DNA of 14,594 bases from STF1-138 sp035356975 (GTDB lineage Bacteria; Patescibacteriota; Patescibacteriia; UBA1558; S5-K13), in NCBI GenBank assembly GCA_035356975.1, contig DAORGW010000022.1, forward strand, positions 1 to 14,594. The letters run 5' to 3'. The stretch's first letter is position 1, and each line of letters opens with the position of its first letter. This document shows positions 6,941-13,546 of this stretch, piece after piece. The notes under the pieces were generated by a model that saw only the letters and a list, made by a program, of their open reading frames with translations, did not search any database and was not told where the DNA came from. Both the position numbers and the translations under genes were made by a program.

Positions 6941-8524
6941 TTATTCTATTATTGGTAAATTATCTGGGGGATTATTATCAATAATAATATTATTATTTTT
7001 CTGTTGATTATGTATTATAACATTATCAAATTTTTTATTCTCCTCATCTTGTTTAAATTCTTTTATGAATTTATCTTTTTCATTTTTATCTTTTGCAAAT
7101 CTTGCTTCAAATTTTTTATTATCCATGTCAATATTTACTGGTTCTTGAAGATCTTTTAGGGTTATTGGCTCATTATTTTTTAACTTTTCATCAATAATAT
7201 TACTTTTTACAAATTCTGATTCAATATGAGATTCAAGCGGTAAATCACTTGGTGGCTCAACTGTTTTTGTAGTTGTTGTTCTTATCATAGGAGCTTTAAC
7301 AGTAATTGTTGGAAAATGATATAGGGTTGCAAGTTCTTCAGTTGATAAAAACAATGACTGACTTTCAAATGTGTCTCTGGATTTAAATCTTCTAACATAA
7401 CTTTTTGTAAGGGCTCTTTTTCTTTGTTCAGTTCTCCAATAATCAGAATCTGTATTTTTTTGAAAATCAAATTGATTAAAATTTTCAAACTGTTTAAAAA
7501 ATCCCTGTATTGTCCATCTTCCTTTGGCTGGTGTGTATCTATCAGATGGAGCCAGATAGCAAGTTTTTATTTTTACTTCATATATCAATTTGTTTAGCTT
7601 ATTTTCAACAGCAGCAACTGTTGCTTTTTCTCTAGACGTTAACAAATTAAGTGTTGCGCTCGCATCCTTTTCTTCTTTTATATCACCCCAGAGTTTATAA
7701 ACCGTTTCACTGAGATAATCGATAGTCAAATCAATATTTTTAAAAATTTTATCTGTAAAACCACCAGCACTTTTTGAAGCTCTTCCCATTAGTCCGCCTA
7801 TTAATTTTTCTCCACCACTAACTAGTGTTTTATTATCAGATGGTCTTGCAATAATTACTATACTTAAAAATTCTCCGGGTCCAATTTTACTCATTATTTC
7901 AAGCAGTGATGCAAGAGGATCTACAAATGTCTGAGATAAACCATGTTCAAAATCAGAAAAAGTTTTTATTGGATAATAATCTTGTTTTTTAAAAAAAATA
8001 TCCATTAAAAATGATTTATATTTTGCCTCTTTTGTGTGTAAATTATCTGGAATAAGAGACATATAATCTTCAACTTCTGTAATTTCTGCTTCTGGATAAT
8101 GGGCATAAATAGTTGAAATAATTGTTCCCATATAATATGATGGTGCTCTTACTAAATATTGAATATAGCCCTCAATACTTACAATTTCCAGACTTATCCA
8201 TAATTGTTGACTTCCCTGAATATATTTAGCCCAATTTGTCCTACCGTGTTTTATGCCATGAATTGTATTAAATAATTCTTCAATTGCTTTTGTATTCTGT
8301 TCATTATTTTTTGGGACATCAATAGCAATCATTGAATACTCAAAATTATTTATAAAATCCCTTCTTTTTTTCTCTAAACGAGAAAAATAAAATCCCCATA
8401 ATAGAGAAACTATAGCTACCAACCAAGCACCCCTGTACATTAAAATTCCCAATATATATATTGGGTTATGTCTAAATATATCTAAGACGCTATATAAATA
8501 ATTATAATCTATTGAAATTGTCAT
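6941..8524 (-). CDS. Membrane-anchored DUF8128-like protein paired with the TraD-type ATPase
   Basis: Function unknown. The 527-residue protein has one clear hydrophobic segment near the N-terminus (about 23-46, YILGILMYRG then WLVAIVSLLWGFYF) followed by basic EKKRR, so most of the protein should be cytoplasmic. Residues 60-410 form a mixed alpha/beta region ending in STEELATLYHFPTITVKAP (394-412), a motif I recall in DUF8128 proteins and in the N-terminal parts of large conjugation-type ATPases. From about 425 the tail is low-complexity, rich in Asp, Glu, Lys and Asn, with two PP motifs, and probably disordered. The adjacent ATPase lacks a membrane anchor and follows after 24 bp, so this protein is plausibly its membrane platform; that is inference from gene order. 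It is the first gene of the long downstream operon. The A-rich leader has no Shine-Dalgarno motif. Confidence 0.75.
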   Translation of the reverse strand: MTISIDYNYLYSVLDIFRHNPIYILGILMYRGAWLVAIVSLLWGFYFSRLEKKRRDFINNFEYSMIAIDVPKNNEQNTKAIEELFNTIHGIKHGRTNWAKYIQGSQQLWISLEIVSIEGYIQYLVRAPSYYMGTIISTIYAHYPEAEITEVEDYMSLIPDNLHTKEAKYKSFLMDIFFKKQDYYPIKTFSDFEHGLSQTFVDPLASLLEIMSKIGPGEFLSIVIIARPSDNKTLVSGGEKLIGGLMGRASKSAGGFTDKIFKNIDLTIDYLSETVYKLWGDIKEEKDASATLNLLTSREKATVAAVENKLNKLIYEVKIKTCYLAPSDRYTPAKGRWTIQGFFKQFENFNQFDFQKNTDSDYWRTEQRKRALTKSYVRRFKSRDTFESQSLFLSTEELATLYHFPTITVKAPMIRTTTTKTVEPPSDLPLESHIESEFVKSNIIDEKLKNNEPITLKDLQEPVNIDMDNKKFEARFAKDKNEKDKFIKEFKQDEENKKFDNVIIHNQQKNNNIIIDNNPPDNLPIIE

Positions 8525-8562
8525 TTTGTTTTATTTTTTTGTTTTTATACAACTATGTATAA

Positions 8563-8596
8563 AATTAATAGCGCTCTTATAAGAACACTATTAATT
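8563..8596 (-). terminator. 34-bp palindrome downstream of the sigma-4/HARE gene (candidate terminator or operator)
   Basis: Two 17-base arms (8563-8579 and 8580-8596) meet with no spacer, and the centre is the self-complementary TCTTATAAGA. On the plus strand there are two C/A mismatches. In minus-strand RNA both become G-U pairs, so the hairpin is fully paired only in the direction of transcription, which favours an RNA role. It starts about 30 bases after the sigma-gene stop. The U-run after it is short (AUUUUAUAC), so it would be a weak terminator. A 7-bp outer repeat (8549-8555 with 8612-8618) frames it. It overlaps a candidate -10 box, so an operator role is also possible. Confidence 0.5.
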
Positions 8597-8602
8597 ATAT
8601 CA
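8594..8602 (-). promoter_or_regulatory. Candidate extended -10 promoter for the DUF8128-ATPase-RuBisCO operon
   Basis: The minus strand reads TGATATAAT: a perfect TATAAT -10 with an extended TGn element. The best -35 at 17-bp spacing (TTCAAC) matches the consensus at only 3 of 6 positions. The -10 overlaps the edge of the palindrome at 8563-8596, so a transcript would start inside that palindrome, about 60 bases before the ATG at 8524. The region is AT-rich, so a chance match is possible. Confidence 0.4.
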
Positions 8603-8625
8603 CAAATATTGTAGTTGTTGAATTT

Positions 8626-9744
8626 TTATTTTGTTTCTAGATAGTATTTTCCTTCAGAATTCTTTTTTATGTTCTTATTATTTATAATTGCTAAATTTAC
8701 TGTTGTTTTTTTGACTAATTTTTTCTTTAAAACTTGATTAATCAAATCATCTTTTTTCATTGGTCCATTTTCTTGTAAAATTTTCTCAACTATTTCTGAA
8801 ACCTTACCAGATTCATATCCCCATTTTTTAAGAGCATAAATCCCACGACCAACTAAAACATATTTATCGTCAAGTATTAATTCATTATGAACTGTTGCCG
8901 GATGTGCTGATTTTTTATCAAATCCCATTTTATTAATTTCATCAGCAATTTCTCTAAAATGCATAGGTTTGTTATAGTTCTTCATTACTAGAAAAATTTT
9001 ATCACTCATTCTTTTTGGAATAATTGATTTCCAGTCAGTTAAACCTAATTCTCCAAGCGGATTTTGTTTAATTTTTTTACTTGCATTTAAAAATTCTAAT
9101 AAAATATCTTCATTAATTTTATCACTATTAAAGTTTATATCTTTTTCATCTGCATATGTTTGCCATAAACTTGATTTATGAATTGGTTCTTGTTTTTTAC
9201 TAAATAATTCTACAATTTTTACTATAGCATCATTAAATTCATCAAAATCACTATTTTTTGATCTTAAAAGTTCATAATAATTATCATCTTCTTTATGAAT
9301 ATCATAATTGTCAGATAAAATTTTATTAATCAAAAATCTTGTTGATTGATAATTGGCATTATCAGATGCAGAATTTCTTAAAATTTTCTGTATTAAGTTA
9401 TCTTGAGAAAGTATACCCAAATACTCTGATAATATATCATTTACTATACTATCAAGTTTTTTAATTGCCTCTATCTTATCTGAAATATTTTTCATTTTCT
9501 TGATGGCTATATTTTCTATTTGTCTGATTCTTTCTCTTGTTATGTTATAAGTTTTTCCAATACTATCAAGAGTGAATTTTTTATCACCCCTTAGACTATA
9601 TCTTTTTGTAATAATTTCTTTTTCTCTGTCATTTAATACTTTTAAAAGCTCAGAAACAACTTCTTTTGGATCAAATTCCAAAATAGCCGAATCTCTTTCA
9701 GAGGAAATTATTTGATCTAATATTGATTGTTTATCATTTGACAT
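8626..9744 (-). CDS. Sigma-70 region 4 / HARE-HTH fusion transcriptional regulator
   Basis: A 372-residue DNA-binding protein. Residues 37-86 match sigma-70 region 4: LNDREKEIITKRY, then an HTH ending in ITRERIRQIE (68-77), the -35 recognition helix type. Regions 2 and 3 are absent, so it cannot melt a -10 and is unlikely to be a complete sigma factor. A helical middle (95-235) follows. Residues 245-308 (KPMHFREIADEINKMG, then ATVHNELI and GRGIYALKKWG) look like a HARE-HTH winged helix, as in the RNA polymerase delta subunit. Residues 314-369 look like a further winged helix. A regulator that touches RNA polymerase or promoter DNA is inferred; target unknown. The gene has its own strong promoter and a downstream palindrome, so it is probably monocistronic. 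No membrane segment or cysteine cluster is seen. Confidence 0.8.
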   Translation of the reverse strand: MSNDKQSILDQIISSERDSAILEFDPKEVVSELLKVLNDREKEIITKRYSLRGDKKFTLDSIGKTYNITRERIRQIENIAIKKMKNISDKIEAIKKLDSIVNDILSEYLGILSQDNLIQKILRNSASDNANYQSTRFLINKILSDNYDIHKEDDNYYELLRSKNSDFDEFNDAIVKIVELFSKKQEPIHKSSLWQTYADEKDINFNSDKINEDILLEFLNASKKIKQNPLGELGLTDWKSIIPKRMSDKIFLVMKNYNKPMHFREIADEINKMGFDKKSAHPATVHNELILDDKYVLVGRGIYALKKWGYESGKVSEIVEKILQENGPMKKDDLINQVLKKKLVKKTTVNLAIINNKNIKKNSEGKYYLETK

Positions 9745-9773
9745 AATTTTGTAAAAATATAATTTTATAAATT

Positions 9774-9802
9774 ATTTAAATATTAATAACGTATAAAGTC
9801 AA
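9774..9802 (-). promoter_or_regulatory. Possible second promoter of the sigma-4/HARE gene
   Basis: On the minus strand TTGACT (9802-9797) is followed after 17 bases by TTAAAT (9779-9774), matching consensus at 5/6 and 4/6. It lies nearer the start codon (9744) than the stronger promoter at 9833-9861. It could be a tandem promoter or a chance match in AT-rich DNA. Confidence 0.3.
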
Positions 9803-9832
9803 GGTTTTTATACCCATTTTTAACATATGAAT

Positions 9833-9861
9833 ATAATATCATAGATAAAAAAATATGTCAA
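9833..9861 (-). promoter_or_regulatory. Strong sigma-70-type promoter for the sigma-4/HARE gene
   Basis: On the minus strand a perfect -35 TTGACA (9861-9856) is followed after exactly 17 bases by the -10 TATTAT (9838-9833, 5/6). It lies just downstream of the secDF terminator and gives an untranslated leader of roughly 80 bases before the ATG at 9744. It is the best promoter in the window. Confidence 0.75.
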
Positions 9862-9876
9862 GAGATTTTATAAGAC

Positions 9877-9907
9877 AAAAACAGACCAATTCATATTGGC
9901 CTGTTTT
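9877..9907 (-). terminator. Intrinsic terminator of the secD-secF unit
   Basis: The minus strand has a 13-bp stem (arms 9895-9907 and 9878-9890) with a 4-base ATGA loop, and the U-run comes from plus-strand A9877-9881. The one plus-strand A/C mismatch becomes a G-U pair in minus-strand RNA, so the stem is complete only in this direction. It starts 18 bases after the secF stop and contains the only GC-rich patch nearby (CAGGCCAAT). Confidence 0.88.
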
Positions 9908-9925
9908 ATTATACTTAATATAAAT

Positions 9926-10927
9926 TTACGACTTTTTAAATTTCATATTATAAAACATGATTAAAACAGGAGATGCGATAAATATTGATGAATAAGTTCC
10001 TATTGTAATTCCTAACATAAGCGCAAGAGCAAAATATTTTACTGTAGATCCACCTAGAAAAAATATAGCCGCTAAAACTAAAAACGTTGTAAACGATGTA
10101 TTAAAAGATCTCGCAATTGTTTCATTTACACTGTGATTTACCAATTCTTTAAATGTTAAATTTGTTTTCTTGTGTAAGTTTTCTCTAATTCTGTCAAATG
10201 TAACAATAGTATCATTTATTGAATAACCTAAAATTGTAAGCATTGCTGTTATAAAAAATGAATCCACCTCAACGTTTAAAAATTTTCCTAAAACAGCAAA
10301 TACTCCGGTGACTATAATAACATCATGAGCAAGTGCTATTAAAGAAGCAATTCCATATTTCCAGGATTCAACTGGCATTGAAACGTGTCTAAATACATAT
10401 GCTATATAAAGTGATATTGCTATAAGAGATAGTATTATAGCCCAAAATGCTTTTACTTTTAATTCATTTCCTATTATTGGACCCACTGAATCAAATTTTT
10501 GCTCTACTACGTTATTATTTTGAGCACCCATGTTTATAGGAATATTTATAATTTGTCCATCTTCTGTTGTTGCTTGAATTGTTTGTGGTTGAGTACCTGC
10601 ACTTGCTGTAGAAAATTTTTGATTAAGTTTAGATAAAATTTCTTGATGCTTTTCTTCTGTAATATCTTGCATTCTTATAGAATATTGATTACCTTCCATT
10701 GGTTGAATTTGTGCCTTCTCAATTTGAATTTCTTCTAAAACTTGATTTATATCAGGAATGCTTGGTCTTTCAATGTCTTTAAACTCTACTATAAGCATTG
10801 ATCCACCAGTAAAATCAGTTCCTAGTTTTAATCCAAATATAGAAATAGATACAATGCTCAAAACGATAAGTATTATAGATATTCTAATAAAGTGTTTTGA
10901 ATTTTTAATTATTTCCAAATTTCTCAT
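9926..10927 (-). CDS. secF: Protein translocase subunit SecF
   Basis: Membrane partner of SecD in the Sec holotranslocon, using the proton-motive force to help pull exported proteins across the membrane. From the ATG at 10927 it has 333 residues. A longer reading exists from a TTG at 10972, but that would overlap secD by 41 bp; the ATG sits 4 bases after the secD stop and puts MRNLEI close to the first helix, so I chose it. Numbered from that ATG: TM1 about 13-34; the DFTGG loop (38-42) that starts the periplasmic domain; PIIGNELK (150-157); and five further helices. LGYSINDTIVTFDRIREN (233-250) is the conserved TM4 region. The periplasmic domain carries an unusual low-complexity Ser/Thr/Gln/Asn-rich stretch (about 106-142), probably a loop. 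The terminator follows directly. Confidence 0.94.
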   Translation of the reverse strand: MRNLEIIKNSKHFIRISIILIVLSIVSISIFGLKLGTDFTGGSMLIVEFKDIERPSIPDINQVLEEIQIEKAQIQPMEGNQYSIRMQDITEEKHQEILSKLNQKFSTASAGTQPQTIQATTEDGQIINIPINMGAQNNNVVEQKFDSVGPIIGNELKVKAFWAIILSLIAISLYIAYVFRHVSMPVESWKYGIASLIALAHDVIIVTGVFAVLGKFLNVEVDSFFITAMLTILGYSINDTIVTFDRIRENLHKKTNLTFKELVNHSVNETIARSFNTSFTTFLVLAAIFFLGGSTVKYFALALMLGITIGTYSSIFIASPVLIMFYNMKFKKS

Positions 10928-10931
10928 ATGA

Positions 10932-12578
10932 TTATTGCTTATTATTTTTAATTTGTTTTTTTGATACTCCAAAAAACCAAGTATATTTTTCCATTTTATC
11001 TCTTACAAAAAGCATTAAAAATATTCTTGTTATTGTTATTGCACTAAACATAGACATCAAAACACCAATAGCTAATGTTATTGCAAAACCTTTTATCATA
11101 CTAGAACCAAGATATAAGAGTATTACACATGTAATAAGAGTTGAAACATTGGAATCTCTTATTGATGGCCACGAACGTTTGAATCCCTCTTTTAATGCAA
11201 ATGTTAGATTTTTACCCGCTCTTATTTCTTCTTTTGTTCTTTCAAATATTAAAACATTAGCATCAACTGCCATACCAAATGACATTATAAAACCAGTTAT
11301 TCCAGAAAGTGTAAGTGTTATGGGAATTGATTCAAATATTGCAGCAGCAACCACGCCATAAATAGCAAGTGCTACAACAGACATTAATCCTAAAAATCTA
11401 TATACAAGTATTAGAAATATAGCAAGGATAATTAGTCCATATAATCCAGCTTTTAGACTCTGATTTAGTGATTCTTGTCCTAGTGTTGCCCCAACTGTTT
11501 GTTGGCTAATTAATTTTACTGGAACTGGAAGTGCGCCAGCATTTAATCTTTGAGATAATTGTTTTGCTTCAGCAAGTGTAAAATTACCAGAAATGACAGC
11601 TTTTCCTTGGGTAATTTTTTCATTAACACGAGGTGCTGTAATAATTTCTCCATCTAAAAATATTGCTACTTGTTTTCCTACATTTCTTTCTGTTATATCA
11701 GAAAATAATTGGGCACCATCATTATCGAATTCTAATGAAACCTCTGCTTGTCCCGTTGTTTGATCAAAAGTCACACTAGAGGTTTTGAGTTGTTTTCCTG
11801 AAAGTTGAGTGTTATTCCAACTTCCTTGAGATTCAGCACCTTGTTTTAAAAATAAAATATGTTGTGATTTAACTTCTCTATTATCTCCTGTTCCGCGCTC
11901 TTCTATTTTTTTAATTATATGATAACCAAATTGACTTTCCACGATTTGATTATATGTTTGATTGTTTTTTAATTTATTAAAAATTACATCAGCGTAGGCT
12001 GGGTCTAGTAAATCTTTTTTATAGAAATCAACAACTCCACCACTGTTTTTTGATCCAGAATCCTGGGACAATTCCCCCGCTAGTTTTGCAATATCTTCAC
12101 CAGATAAAACTCTTTTTAATGTATCTTCAGCTTTTTGTTTCTGTTGACTATTGAATTCTTCCGGGGTTAATGTTGCATCAAATGCTTGTTCTTTAAATTC
12201 TAAAAGCGGTGTTTCTCCAATTTGTCTTATTGCTTCTTGAACATCAAAAACACCAGCAAGTTCAACTATTATTTTATCATCTCCACTTGTTTGTACAATT
12301 GGTTCTGAGACTCCAAAAGCGTTTACTCTGCGCTCAATTACATCTCTTGCTCCTTCAAGTGCTGAGGCTTTATCTGCTGTTTTTATATTAGAAAAATCAG
12401 CTTGATAAACTAAATGAGCTCCTCCCTGTAAGTCTAGTCCTAAATGTGGTTTAAACTTATTAAAAAAAGTATTTCCGGGTACCCAATTTGGAACTTTTGG
12501 ATATACCATCAAACTAGCAAAAATAGCTAAAATAATTATTAGTAAAAAACCAAGTCTTACTTTTGATATCTGTGACAT
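10932..12578 (-). CDS. secD: Protein translocase subunit SecD with parvulin-like insert
   Basis: Works with SecF in the cytoplasmic membrane, driving late steps of export with its large outer domain (P1). The 548-residue protein has TM1 at 8-26, LGLDLQGG (46-53), the P1 base (ARDVIERRVNAFGVSE, 77-92), then an insert at about 146-243, and the second half of the base including AIFLDGEIITAP (305-316) and LNAGALPVPV (345-354). Five helices follow from about 375, including GMAVDANVLIFERTKEEIR (435-453), the proton-path region. The insert resembles parvulin prolyl isomerases (PpiC family) and stands where the mobile P1 head of long SecD proteins lies. The gene has its own promoter 36 bases upstream and is followed by secF after 4 bases. 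SecD identity is certain; the role of the insert is inference. Confidence 0.95.
   Translation of the reverse strand: MSQISKVRLGFLLIIILAIFASLMVYPKVPNWVPGNTFFNKFKPHLGLDLQGGAHLVYQADFSNIKTADKASALEGARDVIERRVNAFGVSEPIVQTSGDDKIIVELAGVFDVQEAIRQIGETPLLEFKEQAFDATLTPEEFNSQQKQKAEDTLKRVLSGEDIAKLAGELSQDSGSKNSGGVVDFYKKDLLDPAYADVIFNKLKNNQTYNQIVESQFGYHIIKKIEERGTGDNREVKSQHILFLKQGAESQGSWNNTQLSGKQLKTSSVTFDQTTGQAEVSLEFDNDGAQLFSDITERNVGKQVAIFLDGEIITAPRVNEKITQGKAVISGNFTLAEAKQLSQRLNAGALPVPVKLISQQTVGATLGQESLNQSLKAGLYGLIILAIFLILVYRFLGLMSVVALAIYGVVAAAIFESIPITLTLSGITGFIMSFGMAVDANVLIFERTKEEIRAGKNLTFALKEGFKRSWPSIRDSNVSTLITCVILLYLGSSMIKGFAITLAIGVLMSMFSAITITRIFLMLFVRDKMEKYTWFFGVSKKQIKNNKQ
11850..12143 (-). other. Parvulin (PpiC-type) domain inside SecD, apparently circularly permuted
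   Basis: This covers SecD residues about 146-243. In order: the helix KAEDTLKRVLSGEDIAKLA (149-167), SQDSGSKNSGG (171-181), LDPAYADVIFNKLK (191-204) and FGYHIIKKIEE (217-227), which follow a parvulin from its first helix to its last strand. The first parvulin strand, normally (A/S)HIL ahead of that helix, is instead found at the end as KSQHILF (237-243), after a short turn. Residues at parvulin active-site positions are present: D173 (the Pin1 Cys113 position), H220 and H240. Whether it isomerises prolines is unknown. Confidence 0.7.
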
Positions 12579-12613
12579 TTTATTTAGAGTTATTTATTAA
12601 AAGATTATAATCA

Positions 12614-12642
12614 ATAATAAGATAATAGGATTAAAAAGTCAA
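12614..12642 (-). promoter_or_regulatory. Promoter of the secD-secF unit
   Basis: On the minus strand TTGACT (12642-12637, 5/6) is followed after exactly 17 bases by TATTAT (12619-12614, 5/6). It lies between the radical SAM terminator and the secD ATG (12578). The layout repeats that of the 9833-9861 promoter. Confidence 0.65.
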
Positions 12643-12646
12643 TAAT

Positions 12647-12673
12647 AAAAGCTATTAGTGTTAACTATTAGCT
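12647..12673 (-). terminator. Intrinsic terminator of the glycosyltransferase/radical SAM unit
   Basis: The minus strand has AGCTAATAGT, loop TAAC, ACTAATAGCT: two 10-base arms with a single A-A mismatch, then UUUUAUUAUU. It lies 27 bases after the radical SAM stop at 12701. The stem is AU-rich, so strength is uncertain. The next promoter starts within its U-rich tail. Confidence 0.65.
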
Positions 12674-12700
12674 CTTTAAATTTAAATTATATAATGTATA

Positions 12701-13546
12701 TTATTGCTTAAATTTTTCATAAGCCTCTTCCCATGTTTTTGAAATTTTACAAGATATAGCATTATCATGTTTTTTAAAATGTCCACATAATCTACAAAAT
12801 GTATTTAATTCATTAAGCATTAAATCATTTTTTTCTGGAATTTCTTTTCTACCCATATTCATTTTAAAAATTCTATCTATTCCACCGGCTACCGCACAAG
12901 GATAATAACCATACATATTTAGCCCCATCCCACAATATTTTAATATAGAACAGCCATTTCTAAAATCCTTATTTTGGTATTGTTTTAGGTCAATTGGCGC
13001 AACATTAAAGGAAATAAATTTATTGACTCTTGTTTTTTTATTTGAGTTTATAATTATTATATCTTTTGGAATATGATTCAATTTTTCCTCTAGAATTCCA
13101 TTTGTAACCAAATAAATTTTAGTTTTTCTAGAAAAATGATTTTTATAATCCAAAATTAAATTAATTATTTCAAAAATATTTTCATGAATTAATGGTTCTC
13201 CGCCAACAAGAGATATTTTTTTCCATTTAATATTTCTTTCTATGCTCTGTTTTATGAAATCTTTAATTTGATCAATTGTCATTGATTCATTTGTTTTCAG
13301 TTGAGAACAAGATCTATTACAATTCGCACAACTTAAATTACATTTATAAGTAATATCTATTTCAATTGCACTTGTACTTCTTTTATACCAAAAACCAAAA
13401 ATTCGAGTTATAAATTTTGAAACTCTAAGTGGTCTTATAGTATCTAATAGAAAAATTTTCAGATTAGTTAATTTTAACTGAAGTTTTTCTGGTAAATATT
13501 TTTTTATGTAAGTATTGTAAACACTCATTTTTTTCTTTATAAACAT
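12701..13546 (-). CDS. Radical SAM protein with extra C-terminal cysteines (SPASM-like tail)
   Basis: A 281-residue radical SAM protein of unknown substrate. The [4Fe-4S]-binding CX3CX2C is C69, C73, C76 (KCNLSCANC), with C80 close by. GGEP (115-118) and LVTNG (146-150) are the usual SAM-binding elements. The barrel is short. The C-terminal part holds six more cysteines (C199, C205, C217, C251, C254, C266) in a pattern suggesting a second cluster site. The hydrophobic, basic N-terminus (about 20-55) may contact the membrane. The ATG at 13546 overlaps the glycosyltransferase gene by 83 bp; a second ATG (Met7, 13528) would overlap by 65 bp, and neither has a Shine-Dalgarno motif. The overlap suggests translational coupling. 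The neighbour suggests a surface-glycan or lipid locus, but sugar or peptide modification cannot be separated from sequence. Confidence 0.85.
   Translation of the reverse strand: MFIKKKMSVYNTYIKKYLPEKLQLKLTNLKIFLLDTIRPLRVSKFITRIFGFWYKRSTSAIEIDITYKCNLSCANCNRSCSQLKTNESMTIDQIKDFIKQSIERNIKWKKISLVGGEPLIHENIFEIINLILDYKNHFSRKTKIYLVTNGILEEKLNHIPKDIIIINSNKKTRVNKFISFNVAPIDLKQYQNKDFRNGCSILKYCGMGLNMYGYYPCAVAGGIDRIFKMNMGRKEIPEKNDLMLNELNTFCRLCGHFKKHDNAISCKISKTWEEAYEKFKQ

Noticed and set aside
7285..7488. Minus-strand open frame of 67 codons inside the DUF8128-like gene
   Set aside because: Fully contained in a longer, better supported frame; Lys/Leu/Ile-rich composition typical of an AT-rich shifted reading.
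10928..10972. SecF start at the TTG at 10972
   Set aside because: It would add 15 polar residues overlapping secD by 41 bp; the ATG at 10927, 4 bases after the secD stop, fits better.
11149..11361. Plus-strand open frame opposite the SecD membrane region
   Set aside because: Antisense shadow of hydrophobic SecD helices; no independent signal.
12209..12391. Plus-strand open frame with a Leu/Gln-rich product
   Set aside because: Antisense to the SecD P1 base; the repetitive leucine content comes from the opposite strand.
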